Positions 1-8,035 of a stretch of 64,000 nt of DNA are shown in pieces. Origin of the DNA: DASUPK01 sp963744105 (lineage in GTDB: Bacteria > Actinomycetota > Thermoleophilia > Solirubrobacterales > 70-9). Below the pieces are notes generated by a model. That model saw nothing but the letters and a program-made list of their open reading frames with translations. It did no database searches and was not told the DNA's origin. Position 1 is the stretch's first letter; each line of letters begins with the position of its first letter. The position numbers were made by a program, and so were the translations under genes. The stretch is taken from assembly GCA_963744105.1 (NCBI GenBank), contig CAVUSJ010000001.1, positions 177,743-241,742 on the forward strand. The letters run 5' to 3'.

Positions 1-776
1 GCATCGAGACGAAGCTCGCGAGGTTCGACCGCAACCACGAGCAGATCGGCCCCGTCAACCCGCTGGCGGAGCGCGAGTACGAGGAGGCCCGCGAGCACGT
101 CACCGAGCTGGCGGAGCAGCGCAAGGATCTGGAGAAGGCGATCACCGAGCTGCGCGCGCTGATCCGGCGAACCGACCGGGAGATCGCCGCAGCCTTCGAG
201 GAGACTTTCGAGGCCACGGCCCGGGGCTTCGAGGAGATGGTCGCCGAGCTCTTCCCCGGCGGCAAGGGCCGGCTGCGCCGGGTGGACGTCGGCCCGCGCC
301 CCTTCGCGGGTCAGGCGCCGGGGAGCGACGAGGACTCGCCGGCCGACCCGGACGAGGAGATCCTGCCGCCCGACGACGACGGTGGCGTGGAGATCGAGGT
401 GACGCCCGCCGGCAAGTCGACCCGCCGGCTCTCGCTGCTCTCGGGCGGTGAGAAGTCGCTGGTCGCGCTCGCCTTCGTCTTCGCGGTGCTGATGGCCCGG
501 CCGTGCCCCTTCTACATCCTCGACGAGGTCGAGGCCGCTCTCGACGACATCAACATCGACCGCTTCCTGCGCCTGGTTCGCCGCTTCGCCGAGCGCTCCC
601 AGTTCATCGTCGTCACCCACCAGAAGCGGACGATGGACGCCGCCGACATCCTCTACGGCGTCAGCATGGGCGGTGACGGGATCACCAAGGTGGTGTCGCG
701 CAAGCTGCCGCGGGACGAGCTCGAGACGATCCCGGGCGGCCCCGAGGCGGCGGACGCGGCCGCCGAAGCCGCGTAG
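1..776 (+). CDS. smc: Chromosome segregation ATPase SMC, C-terminal part (5' truncated by window edge)
   Basis: This is the last ~257 residues of SMC, the ATPase that compacts and segregates chromosomes with ScpA/ScpB. The reading frame is open from base 3. The head-proximal motif GPVNPLAEREYEE is followed by a short coiled coil. The ABC signature LSGGEKSLVALA lies near visible residue 145, and Walker B/D-loop PFYILDEVEAALD near 170. The switch histidine region is FIVVTHQKRTMDAAD. A short Ala/Glu-rich tail ends at TAG 774. An acidic insert (EDSPADPDEE) lies between head strands, a spot where actinobacterial SMCs vary. The next gene starts 12 nt downstream. Confidence 0.95.
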   Translation, partial: IETKLARFDRNHEQIGPVNPLAEREYEEAREHVTELAEQRKDLEKAITELRALIRRTDREIAAAFEETFEATARGFEEMVAELFPGGKGRLRRVDVGPRPFAGQAPGSDEDSPADPDEEILPPDDDGGVEIEVTPAGKSTRRLSLLSGGEKSLVALAFVFAVLMARPCPFYILDEVEAALDDINIDRFLRLVRRFAERSQFIVVTHQKRTMDAADILYGVSMGGDGITKVVSRKLPRDELETIPGGPEAADAAAEAA

Positions 777-779
777 CGT
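774..779 (+). promoter_or_regulatory. -10-like hexamer TAGCGT before the GST-like gene
   Basis: TAGCGT overlaps the smc stop codon and sits 9 nt before the TTG start. No Shine-Dalgarno sequence is visible. It fits the TANNNT-near-start pattern seen at several other genes here, which suggests leaderless transcription. Confidence 0.35.
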
Positions 780-788
780 TGTTCCGCC

Positions 789-1541
789 TTGCCTCCGTGC
801 ATCTTGATCACCATTCCGATCAGCCACTACTGCGAGAAGGCTCGCTGGGCTCTGGATCGCGCGGGCGTCAGGTATCAAGAGCGGGCGCACCTACAGCTCA
901 TCCACTGGGTCGCTGCACGGAGAGCAGGAGGTGGAAGGACCGTTCCGGTGCTGGTGTGCGGCGATCGGGTGCTGGCCGACTCGGCCGACATCGTTGACCA
1001 GGCCGATGCAAGTGCGCCGCCGGGTCAGCGGCTCTACCCGGACGATCCAGGCGCGGCGGCAGAGGTTCGAGCGCTGGAACGCGACTTCGACACCAATCTG
1101 GGACCCCATGGGCGACGGTGGATGTACAACGAAATGCGCGGGCGTCGCGATCTCGCGGTTGCCTACGCCTGTACCGGCGTCCCGGCCTGGGAGCGCCGAG
1201 CGCTACCGCTGGCCTATCCCGCTGTCACACGGGTGATCGATCGCTTTCTTGACATCTCGGCGACTACCGCAGCGCAGTCTGAGGCCGAGGTGCGGATCGC
1301 CTTCGACACGGTCGCAAGACGGCTCAGTGACGGTCGGCCGTATCTCTGCGGCGATCGCTTCAGCGCAGCGGATCTGACGTTCGCCGCGCTGGCGGCATCC
1401 GTCTTGATGCCGCCCGAGTACGGGGTGCCCCTGCCGCAACCAGAGGAACTGCCGGTGGCGATGGCGACGGTCGTGCGGGAGTTTCGCGCTCATCCCGCCG
1501 GTGCGCACGCGCTCGCTATGTACCGCGACGAGCGACGCTGA
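789..1541 (+). CDS. Glutathione S-transferase-like protein
   Basis: The 250-residue protein has a thioredoxin-fold N-terminus (ITIPISHYCEKARWALD, residues ~7-23) with the S-x-x-C arrangement typical of GST-like active sites. TVPVLVCGDRVLADSADI follows, where cis-Pro and the Ser-Ala-Asp glutathione-binding turn are expected. The C-terminal all-helical domain includes FDTVARRLSDGRPYLCGDRFSAADLTFAALAAS, the usual GST N-capping box region. It starts at TTG 789, the first start in frame after smc. Actinobacteria mostly use mycothiol, so the thiol substrate is not known. It stands alone between smc and ftsY. Confidence 0.8.
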   Translation: MPPCILITIPISHYCEKARWALDRAGVRYQERAHLQLIHWVAARRAGGGRTVPVLVCGDRVLADSADIVDQADASAPPGQRLYPDDPGAAAEVRALERDFDTNLGPHGRRWMYNEMRGRRDLAVAYACTGVPAWERRALPLAYPAVTRVIDRFLDISATTAAQSEAEVRIAFDTVARRLSDGRPYLCGDRFSAADLTFAALAASVLMPPEYGVPLPQPEELPVAMATVVREFRAHPAGAHALAMYRDERR

Positions 1542-1580
1542 AGAGAGAGCGGCGGGGCTCACTCCGAAGCAGGCCCGGGA

Positions 1581-1586
1581 TACAGT
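1581..1586 (+). promoter_or_regulatory. -10-like hexamer TACAGT before ftsY
   Basis: TACAGT lies 8 nt upstream of the ftsY ATG, with a CCGCCGCC spacer and no ribosome binding site. This geometry would place transcription initiation at or next to the start codon. Confidence 0.45.
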
Positions 1587-1594
1587 CCGCCGCC

Positions 1595-2590
1595 ATGGCT
1601 ACGAGTTGGCAGGAGGCGTTCGACCTGGGCGATCGCGACATCCCGGCGGCCGCAGCGCCCGATGAGGAGAGGGCGGGCGTCTTCCGGCGACTGCGTGAGG
1701 GACTGAGCCGCAGCCGCCAGGCGCTCAGCGCCGAGCTCTCCTCGAGCTTCACCGAGCGCATCGATGAGGGGACCTGGGAGCACATCGAGGAGGCCCTGAT
1801 CCTGGCCGACGTCGGAGCCCCGACGACGGCTGCGGTCGTCCGCCGCCTGGAGGACGAGGTGGAGGCGGGCGAGCTCACCGGCGGCGAGGCGCTCCGCGAG
1901 CGCCTGATCGCGGTGCTGGCGGAAACCGCCTCGCCGGGCGGCGATGACGCCGCGAAGATCCATCTGCCCGACCGCCCCTCCGTCCTGATGGTGGTCGGGG
2001 TCAACGGCACCGGCAAGACGACGACGATCGGCAAGATCGCCTGGCACCTGCAGAGGGAGCTCGGCCTCGACGTGATCGTCGCGGCGGCTGACACCTACCG
2101 GGCGGCCGCGGTGAACCAGCTCCAGGAGTGGGCCGATCGCGCCGGCACCCAGATCGTCCGCGGAACCGAGGGCGGCGATCCCGGCGCCGTCGCCTACGAC
2201 GGCGTAGCCGCGGCGCAGGCGCGTGAGGCGGACGTGGTGATCTGCGACACGGCGGGGCGCCTCCACACCCACGGCAACCTGATGGAGGAGCTGGCGAAGG
2301 TCCGGCGCGTGATCACCAAGCAGATGCCCGATGCCCCGCAGGAGACGCTCGTCGTGATCGATGCGACCACCGGCCAGAACGGCGTCCGCCAGGCGCAGGA
2401 GTTCGCAAAGTCGGTCGAGGTGACCGGGGCGGTCCTCACCAAGCTTGACGGCAGCGCAAAGGGCGGCGTGGCCCTGGCGATCGCCTCGGAGCTCGGCATC
2501 CCGGTGAAGCTGATCGGGATCGGCGAGTCACTCGAGGACCTGCGCCCCTTCGACGCGGAGGAGTTCGCCCGGGCGCTGCTCGAGGAGTAG
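1595..2590 (+). CDS. ftsY: Signal recognition particle receptor FtsY
   Basis: FtsY is the membrane-associated GTPase that receives SRP-ribosome complexes for co-translational insertion. The 331 residues comprise a short N-terminal helical domain and a complete NG domain. G1 is GVNGTGKTTTIGK (~134-146), followed by DTYRAAAVNQL (~165). G3 is DTAGRLHTHGNLMEEL (~218) and G4 is TKLDGSAKGG (~281). The family C-terminus is GIGESLEDLRPFDAEEFARALLE. There is no long acidic A domain, as usual in Gram-positives. Its partner Ffh is encoded 2.9 kb downstream. The ATG is preceded by TACAGT rather than an SD sequence. Confidence 0.96.
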   Translation: MATSWQEAFDLGDRDIPAAAAPDEERAGVFRRLREGLSRSRQALSAELSSSFTERIDEGTWEHIEEALILADVGAPTTAAVVRRLEDEVEAGELTGGEALRERLIAVLAETASPGGDDAAKIHLPDRPSVLMVVGVNGTGKTTTIGKIAWHLQRELGLDVIVAAADTYRAAAVNQLQEWADRAGTQIVRGTEGGDPGAVAYDGVAAAQAREADVVICDTAGRLHTHGNLMEELAKVRRVITKQMPDAPQETLVVIDATTGQNGVRQAQEFAKSVEVTGAVLTKLDGSAKGGVALAIASELGIPVKLIGIGESLEDLRPFDAEEFARALLEE

Positions 2591-2627
2591 CGAACGGAAA
2601 CGACCGGGGCGCGGCCGGGGCGGCTGG

Positions 2628-2633
2628 TATGAC
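2628..2633 (+). promoter_or_regulatory. -10-like hexamer TATGAC before the L,D-transpeptidase gene
   Basis: TATGAC ends 8 nt before the GTG start. There is no SD-like purine run. The spacing matches the ftsY and ffh signals, although the last base is C rather than T. Confidence 0.35.
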
Positions 2634-2641
2634 TCGCCGCG

Positions 2642-3586
2642 GTGGGAGAGGGAGCCCATAGGGGACGCTTCGCCTGGCTGGTGGCCGCGCTCTGCGCGGG
2701 GGCCCTCGCGCTGCCACCGGCGGCGAGCGCCGCCTCGGGGGCGGACCTGAGCCCGCAGACGCTGTTCGCCCCGACCACCCTTTCGCTGAAGAAGGACAGC
2801 ACCCCGCGCATCCTCGGCCGCGTGGTGCTCGCCGGGAAGATCCAGGTCCCCTGGATCAATCAGACCGTGAACGTAGCGGTCCGCCGGGAGGGCCGTCTGG
2901 TCGTCTCGCGGACGGTCCCGGTCAACCCGGAGAACGGCCGCTTCCACACCGCGTTCCGGCTGAAGGGCTGCTGCGAGTACATCGCGCAGGCGATCCACAA
3001 CACCGACGCCTCGGCGCCGCTCGCCCTCGAGGTGCACGCGCCCCGCGTGCTGCGTCCCGGCCGCGAGGCGCACCTCTTCAACCGGCTCCTCGCCGCAGCC
3101 GGTTACCACATGGGCGACATCTCGGACCACTTCGACGAGAGCACCGCGCTTGCCGTGCTGGCGCTGCGGAAGGTCAACGACCTGCCGCGCACTGAGGAGT
3201 ACGACCCGGCGCTCTTCACGATGCTGCTGCGCGGGCGGGGCGCCTTCGAGCCCGTGCACGACCAGCCCGGGCGCTACGTGGAGGTCGACCTCTCGCGACA
3301 GGTGATGGCGCTGATCGAAGACGGCAAGCCGACCGACGTCTTCCATGTCTCCACCGGCGCATTCGGGACGCCGACAGGGACCTACAGCTTCTACGAGAAG
3401 TCACCGGGCTACAACCAGAAGGGCATGTACTACTCCGTCTACTACTCGGGGAACTATGCGACGCACGGGTACTACTCGGTTCCCACGTACCCGGCGAGCC
3501 ACGGCTGTGTCCGCAATCCCGAGGCCTACTCGGTCTTCATCTACGACTGGATCTCGCTGGGGGACCCGATCCACATCTACGAGTAG
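2642..3586 (+). CDS. Secreted L,D-transpeptidase (YkuD domain) with PG-binding-like region
   Basis: The 314-residue protein starts at GTG. A signal peptide (RFAWLVAALCAGALALPPAASA, ending ~residue 30) sends it out of the cell. A beta-rich region follows, then a peptidoglycan-binding-like helical segment (RLLAAAGYHMGDISDHFDESTALAVLALRKVNDLP). The C-terminal YkuD domain has the catalytic motif HGYYSVPTYPASHGCVR near residues 285-300, with Cys in SHGCVR as nucleophile. Such enzymes make 3-3 cross-links in peptidoglycan or attach proteins to it. A second wall-related gene follows directly. Confidence 0.9.
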   Translation: MGEGAHRGRFAWLVAALCAGALALPPAASAASGADLSPQTLFAPTTLSLKKDSTPRILGRVVLAGKIQVPWINQTVNVAVRREGRLVVSRTVPVNPENGRFHTAFRLKGCCEYIAQAIHNTDASAPLALEVHAPRVLRPGREAHLFNRLLAAAGYHMGDISDHFDESTALAVLALRKVNDLPRTEEYDPALFTMLLRGRGAFEPVHDQPGRYVEVDLSRQVMALIEDGKPTDVFHVSTGAFGTPTGTYSFYEKSPGYNQKGMYYSVYYSGNYATHGYYSVPTYPASHGCVRNPEAYSVFIYDWISLGDPIHIYE

Positions 3587-3651
3587 ACCCGCGTTACCGG
3601 GAGTGCAACGGCACTCGCACCTCAATCGGGAGATGAGGGAAAGCTCGTGGG

Positions 3652-4304
3652 GTGCCGACGGGAGGCACCAGGTGGCTCGTCGCGCTGGCGGCGGTCATAG
3701 GGGGACTCCTTGCCATGCCCGGAAAGGCGGGCGCGGCCAGCGCCGACATCGCGGCGCTCCAGGTGGCGATGCGCGGGGTCGGGCTCTATCCGCATCCGGT
3801 CGACGGCATCAGCGGGCCCTGGACCCAGGGCGCGGTCCGCACCTTCCAGTCGCATCACGGCCTGCCGGCGGACGGGATCGCCGGTCCCCGGACTCGCGCG
3901 GCGCTGGGCAGATGGGCACACCGATCCACGCGGGCGGGGTGGGGGTGGTGTCGTTCGCCGGCTACAACACCGGCGGCTACGGCAACCTCGTCGTGATCAG
4001 CCACCGGCTCGGCTTCGAGAGCTGGTACGCACATCAGTCGCGAATCGCCGTCTCGGTCGGCCAGTCGGTCTCCGGCGGCCAGACGATCGGCTACGTCGGC
4101 GCCACCGGGCACGCGACGGGACCTCACCTCCACTTCGAGGTGCGCCACTTCGGCACGCCGGTCGACCCGACGCCGTACCTGCTGGGGTATCGCTCGGCCG
4201 GGCGGGCCCGCGCCTCGGGGCAGCGGCGGAAGTGCCGTTCGAACGCCGATGCGCGCGGCCGCGGGGCGGACCCGCTGACCGCGCGCCTCGACCGCTGCCC
4301 CTAG
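3652..4304 (+). pseudogene. PG-binding domain + M23 peptidase, frameshifted and missing part of the catalytic core
   Basis: The first frame encodes a signal peptide (LVALAAVIGGLLAMPGKAGA) and a PG_binding_1 domain with motif AVRTFQSHHGLPADGIAGPRTRAALG. The sequence then changes frame at about 3,905. It resumes as GTPIHAGGVGVVSFAGYNTGGYGN and ends with HATGPHLHFEVRHFGTPVDPTPYL, the C-terminal half of an M23 (LytM) metallopeptidase. The HLHFE zinc motif is present. The earlier HxxxD zinc motif and the linker between the domains are absent, so this is more than a one-base frameshift. It is either a real internal deletion or a collapsed assembly segment. Confidence 0.75.
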
Positions 4305-4882
4305 AAGGCGAGCAGCGAGAAGGTGCGGTTGTCGACCGGGTTGCCGGCGCCATTGCGCACGACGACCAGGAACACATTCTCCCCGGGCACGGGTGACGGG
4401 TTCGCGAGGTCATAGGTGACGAGACCGTCGCCGGCCACGTCGGTGACGACCGCGGACCCGGATGCGTTCGGGCCCGAGTTGCCCACGAACCGCACGAAGT
4501 ACTGCCCCTGTGCGAGCCGCTCGAGCTGCACCGAGCTCGTGGTGTTGCCGGGCTGGAAGCAGTTGAAGCCCGGCACGTCCGTGAAGTTCGTGTTGCTCGC
4601 GCCGGTCGTGTTGACCACCACGGTCGCCTTGATGCCACCGGCGCTGCAGAAGCGCTGGAAGGCGGAGGCCGGGGAGCCCTCCAGCTTCGTGGCGTTCGTG
4701 GCGTTGGCGACCTTCAGGCCCGATGCCTGCTTCGAGATCTCCTGGTCGGCGATCGTGCGCACCTTCCTCTTGTCCTTCCCGTTGAGCGCGGCGTAGCCGA
4801 CGCCTCCCAGGGCAACGAACAGGGCCAAACAGGCAACGATCAGCGCAGGGCTGGGCATCAGCCCTCGAACGAGCTTCCTCAT
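4301..4882 (-). CDS. Membrane-anchored protein of unknown function (Thermoleophilia type)
   Basis: The 193-residue protein starts at ATG 4882, with a purine-rich GAGAGGAAG stretch upstream as RBS. An N-terminal helix (PALIVACLALFVALGGVGYAA) is followed by a basic stretch (KDKRKVRTIAD) and an extracellular Ser/Thr/Asn-rich beta domain. Two cysteines (FCSAGG, FNCFQPG) could form a disulfide. The helix wording is common in solirubrobacterial exported proteins of unknown role, which is my basis for the lineage. An earlier in-frame start at 4969 would add a non-conserved 29-residue leader. It converges with the M23 remnant, overlapping by 4 bp. Confidence 0.75.
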   Translation of the reverse strand: MRKLVRGLMPSPALIVACLALFVALGGVGYAALNGKDKRKVRTIADQEISKQASGLKVANATNATKLEGSPASAFQRFCSAGGIKATVVVNTTGASNTNFTDVPGFNCFQPGNTTSSVQLERLAQGQYFVRFVGNSGPNASGSAVVTDVAGDGLVTYDLANPSPVPGENVFLVVVRNGAGNPVDNRTFSLLAF

Positions 4883-4923
4883 CGTCTTCCTCTCTTCATG
4901 AGCCGGCTGCACGCCGGCCTCGG

Positions 4924-5436
4924 TTGCGCGGAGAAGCCCCTCCGACAACCGAGCCCGACGCCCAGCCATCCCCCTGGGATCCCCCTACTTTGTTCCTCTT
5001 TACGACGCTGGCCGGTGGCGAGATTGGAGAAACTTCCGGACGTGCTTTATCCGGTACGGCGGGGGTTGCTGCTGTCGGCTTTGGCGTACATGAAGCGGTA
5101 CTGCCCCGCAATGGCGACGGACGAGGACTGATCGACGGACGCATGGAGCGCAAGCGCCTCCACTTCGTGGACATCTCACAGCAGACCGAGACCCCGGGGG
5201 CTGGATACGGCCTGGGAATCTTCGCTCTGCCGACCGCCGCGGGCACCTTCTACGGACACGATGGCGCCGTTCCTGGATACGACTCGATCTGCCTCTACTC
5301 GCCGCAGAGCCAGACGACGATCGTCGCCTTCGGCACCACCAGCGTCGAGCTCGACCCCATCAGCCCGGACGGGATCCCGGTTCAGATGATGTTCCAGGTG
5401 GCGCCGCTCCTCGCGCAGATAGTCGCCGCCGCCTAA
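4924..5436 (+). pseudogene. 3' remnant of a serine beta-lactamase-like hydrolase
   Basis: Only the C-terminal ~90 residues are recognisable. GAGYGLGIFALPTAAGTFYGHDGAVPGYDS matches the end of class-C beta-lactamase / D-alanyl-D-alanine carboxypeptidase folds, where the H-x-G motif sits near the C-terminus. The SxxK and YxN motifs are absent. The sequence between the minus-strand gene and residue ~80 of this frame does not resemble the family. It ends at TAA just before ffh, and that TAA is also the start of the ffh -10-like hexamer. I read it as a truncated relic. Confidence 0.55.
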
Positions 5437-5439
5437 GCT
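5434..5439 (+). promoter_or_regulatory. -10-like hexamer TAAGCT before ffh
   Basis: TAAGCT lies 8 nt from the ffh ATG and overlaps the stop codon of the upstream relic. No SD sequence is present, so ffh mRNA may be leaderless. Confidence 0.45.
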
Positions 5440-5447
5440 GGACGGCC

Positions 5448-6779
5448 ATGTTCGATCAGCTTTCAGATCGCCTGCAGGGCGTGCTCTCCGACGTTCGCTC
5501 CAGGGGGAAGCTCTCCGAGGACGACGTGAACAAGGCCCTGCGCGAGGTGCGCCTCGCGCTGCTCGAGGCCGACGTCAACTTCAAGGTCGTCAAGGACTTC
5601 ACGGCGGCCCTCAAGGAGCGCCTCGCCGGCGAGCAGGTCTCCGACGCCCTCAACCCGGGCCAGACCGTGATCAAGGCTGTGAACGACGAGCTGACGGCAC
5701 TGATGGGCGGCGCGGGACGCGACCTCGTCTTCGCTCCCTCCGGTCCCACGGTGATCCTGATGAGCGGCCTGCAGGGCTCGGGCAAGACCACCGCCTGCGC
5801 CAAGCTCGCCAAGCTCCTGGGCAAGCAGAACAAGGACGTCGCCCTGGCGGCCTGCGACCTGCAGCGCCCGGCGGCCGTGGAGCAGCTGGAGAAGCTCGGC
5901 ACCCAGGCGAAGGCCCACGTCTACTCGCAACCGGGGGAGACCGACGCCGTCAAGGTCGCGAAGTGGGCCCGCGAGCAGGCCGTCCAGGAGAACCGCGACG
6001 TGCTGATCGTCGACACTGCCGGGCGCCTGCACGTCGACCAGGACCTGATGGACGAGCTTGCCGAGGTCCGCAAGGTCACCAAGCCCCATGACGTCCTGCT
6101 GGTGCTCGACGCGATGACCGGCCAGGATGCCGTCAACGTCGCCGAGAGCTTCGCCGAGGTCGCCGACTTCGACGGTGTCGTGATCACCAAGCTCGATGGT
6201 GACGCCAGGGGCGGCGCCGCGCTCTCGGTCCGCGCGGTCACCGGCAAGCCGATCATGTACGGCTCGACTGGCGAGAAGCTCGACGAGCTCGAGCGCTTCC
6301 ACCCGGACCGGATAGCGGGTCGCATCCTCGGCATGGGCGATGTGATGTCGCTGATCGAGAAGACGCAGGACGAGTTCGACGAGGATCAGGCCGCCGACCT
6401 CGAGCGCAAGATCCGCAAGCAGCAGTTCACCCTCGACGACTTCCTCACGCAGATGAAGCAGGTCCGCCGCATGGGGCCGATCGGCAACCTGATGAAGATG
6501 GTGCCGGGGATGGGGAAGGCGATGCAGGGGATGGGCCAGGTCGACGAGCGCGAGCTCGACCGGCTCGAGGCGATCATCCAGTCGATGACGCCGCATGAGC
6601 GGGCCCACCCGAGCGAGATCAACGGCTCCCGGCGCAAGCGGATCGCGACCGGATCGGGGACCACGGTGCAGGCCGTCAACCGCCTGGTCAAGCAGTTCGG
6701 TCAGATGAACAAGATGATGAAGCAGCTCTCCGAGGGCAAGATGCCGGACCCCGCGGCTTTGATGCGGAACATGCGGTGA
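5448..6779 (+). CDS. ffh: Signal recognition particle protein Ffh (SRP54)
   Basis: The 443-residue GTPase is the protein core of SRP. It binds 4.5S RNA and signal peptides and docks on FtsY. The N domain (1-~95) is followed by the G domain: G1 GLQGSGKTTACAKLA (~106), DTAGRLHVDQDLMDEL (~190), TKLDGDARGG (~247). The methionine-rich M domain spans ~310-443 and has the SRP RNA-binding stretch RRKRIATGSGTTVQAVNRL. The Met-rich GMGKAMQGMGQ region is the signal-peptide groove loop. Length and order are normal. rpsP follows 21 nt later, as in many bacteria. Confidence 0.97.
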   Translation: MFDQLSDRLQGVLSDVRSRGKLSEDDVNKALREVRLALLEADVNFKVVKDFTAALKERLAGEQVSDALNPGQTVIKAVNDELTALMGGAGRDLVFAPSGPTVILMSGLQGSGKTTACAKLAKLLGKQNKDVALAACDLQRPAAVEQLEKLGTQAKAHVYSQPGETDAVKVAKWAREQAVQENRDVLIVDTAGRLHVDQDLMDELAEVRKVTKPHDVLLVLDAMTGQDAVNVAESFAEVADFDGVVITKLDGDARGGAALSVRAVTGKPIMYGSTGEKLDELERFHPDRIAGRILGMGDVMSLIEKTQDEFDEDQAADLERKIRKQQFTLDDFLTQMKQVRRMGPIGNLMKMVPGMGKAMQGMGQVDERELDRLEAIIQSMTPHERAHPSEINGSRRKRIATGSGTTVQAVNRLVKQFGQMNKMMKQLSEGKMPDPAALMRNMR

Positions 6780-6784
6780 CCGTC

Positions 6785-6790
6785 TAACCT
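6785..6790 (+). promoter_or_regulatory. -10-like hexamer TAACCT before rpsP
   Basis: TAACCT sits 10 nt before the rpsP ATG, with a CCGCCGCCGC spacer and no SD sequence. It could start an rpsP-khpA-trmD transcript independently of ffh. Confidence 0.4.
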
Positions 6791-6800
6791 CCGCCGCCGC

Positions 6801-7055
6801 ATGTCCGTGAGAATCAGACTTCGCAGGGTCGGGAGCAAGAAGAACCCGATCTGGAGGGTTGTCGTCGCCGACCAGCGCTCGCCGCGGGACGGCCGCACGA
6901 TCGAGACGATCGGCCAGTACAACCCTCAGCCCGATCCATCCCTCATCGTGATCGACGAGGACCGAGCGAAGCACTGGCTGGAGAAGGGCGCACGGCCGAC
7001 GAAGACGGTCGCCACCCTGCTTCGCACCAAGGGCATCGAGTCGACCGGTACCTAG
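6801..7055 (+). CDS. rpsP: 30S ribosomal protein bS16
   Basis: The 84-residue protein has the bS16 start MSVRIRLRRVGSKKNPIWRVVVADQR and the family motif GRTIETIGQYNP. bS16 binds 16S rRNA early in 30S assembly. Its end is shorter than in proteobacteria but typical for Gram-positives. khpA follows after 3 nt, giving the common rpsP-khpA-trmD order. Confidence 0.96.
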   Translation: MSVRIRLRRVGSKKNPIWRVVVADQRSPRDGRTIETIGQYNPQPDPSLIVIDEDRAKHWLEKGARPTKTVATLLRTKGIESTGT

Positions 7056-7058
7056 CCG

Positions 7059-7292
7059 GTGCGCGATCTGCTCGAGTTCCTGACTCGCTCACTGGTCGAG
7101 CACCCGGACCAGGTCCAGGTGAGCGAGGTCGAGGAGATCGACGGCGAGGTCGTGCTCGAGGTCGAGGTGGCCGACGACGATCTCGGCCGGGTGATCGGCC
7201 GGGGCGGCCGAGTCGCCAATGCTCTCCGATCGGTGATGAAGGCCGCGGCGACCCGCGAGGAGAAGCGCGTGGTCGTCGACATACTTGACTAG
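7059..7292 (+). CDS. khpA: KH-domain RNA-binding protein KhpA
   Basis: The 77-residue protein has one KH domain with the GxxG loop in VIGRGGRVANALRSVM. KhpA pairs with KhpB/EloR in Gram-positives and binds many transcripts. It starts at GTG three bases after rpsP stops. Its TAG stop is directly abutted by the TTG start of trmD, so the two are probably translationally coupled. Confidence 0.9.
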   Translation: MRDLLEFLTRSLVEHPDQVQVSEVEEIDGEVVLEVEVADDDLGRVIGRGGRVANALRSVMKAAATREEKRVVVDILD

Positions 7293-7952
7293 TTGAAGCT
7301 CGACCTCTTCACGCTGTTCCCTGAGCACTTCGAGTGGTTCGTGCGCCAGCGCCACGTCTCGAATGCGCTCGCCCAGGGCAACGAGATCTCCTTTCGCAAC
7401 TACCGCGACACCACTCCGCTCGGCGCCGGCCAGGTGGACGACTCGCCCTACGGCGGCGGCGCCGGGATGGTGATGCGGGTGGACGTCGTGGATGCGGCGC
7501 TCGAGGCCGCCTACGGCTCGGACCGGAGCGGTGTCCGCAAGATCGCCCTGGCGCCCTCCGGCCGCCTGCTCGACGAGGCCCTGGCGGCCGAGCTCGCGGC
7601 TGAATCCCACGTCGCCCTGCTCTGCGGCCGCTACGAGGGCTTCGACGAGCGCGTCGTGGAGCATCTCGCCGACGAGTCGGTCTCGATCGGGCGCTACGTC
7701 CTGGCGGGCGGCGAGCTCCCGGCGATGGTGATCGCCGACACGATTCTGCGCAAGCTCCCGGGCGCGCTCGGCGACGCCGAGAGCGCCGTCGAGGAGTCCT
7801 ACAGCGCGGCGCTGGAGGGGGCGCCCGAGTACCCGCACTACACCCGCCCGGCTTCGTATCGCGGCTGGGAGGTTCCCGAGATCCTGCTCTCGGGAAACCA
7901 CGCCCGGGTGAAGGAGTGGCGCCACGAGCAAGCGCGCCGCCGGGCGGAGTGA
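7293..7952 (+). CDS. trmD: tRNA (guanine-N1-)-methyltransferase TrmD
   Basis: TrmD makes m1G37 in tRNAs and so prevents +1 frameshifting. The 219-residue SPOUT protein has the TrmD signatures SPYGGGAGMVMR (~50), LLCGRYEGFDERV (~109) and SIGRYVLAGGELPAM (~131). The knot region PHYTRPASYRGWEVPEILLSGNH is near the C-terminus. The TTG start is flush with the khpA stop. In many bacteria rimM lies between khpA/rpsP and trmD, but there is no room for it here. Confidence 0.96.
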   Translation: MKLDLFTLFPEHFEWFVRQRHVSNALAQGNEISFRNYRDTTPLGAGQVDDSPYGGGAGMVMRVDVVDAALEAAYGSDRSGVRKIALAPSGRLLDEALAAELAAESHVALLCGRYEGFDERVVEHLADESVSIGRYVLAGGELPAMVIADTILRKLPGALGDAESAVEESYSAALEGAPEYPHYTRPASYRGWEVPEILLSGNHARVKEWRHEQARRRAE

Positions 7953-8035
7953 AACTTCTCCGCTAACCTTCCGCGTCGCGGCGCGCGCCTTCGGCTCGTG
8001 CTTTTTTTAAGTTCCCACCCGATCACCCTCATGCG

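Noticed and set aside
5463..6974. Long minus-strand open frame (~500 codons) opposite ffh
   Set aside because: GC-rich third positions keep the antisense frame open. The product is His/Leu/Asp-rich with no family, and ffh is certain.
7953..8035. Intrinsic terminator between trmD and rplS
   Set aside because: There is a T7 tract, but the preceding GC-rich bases form only a 3-bp GCC/GGC stem before mismatches.
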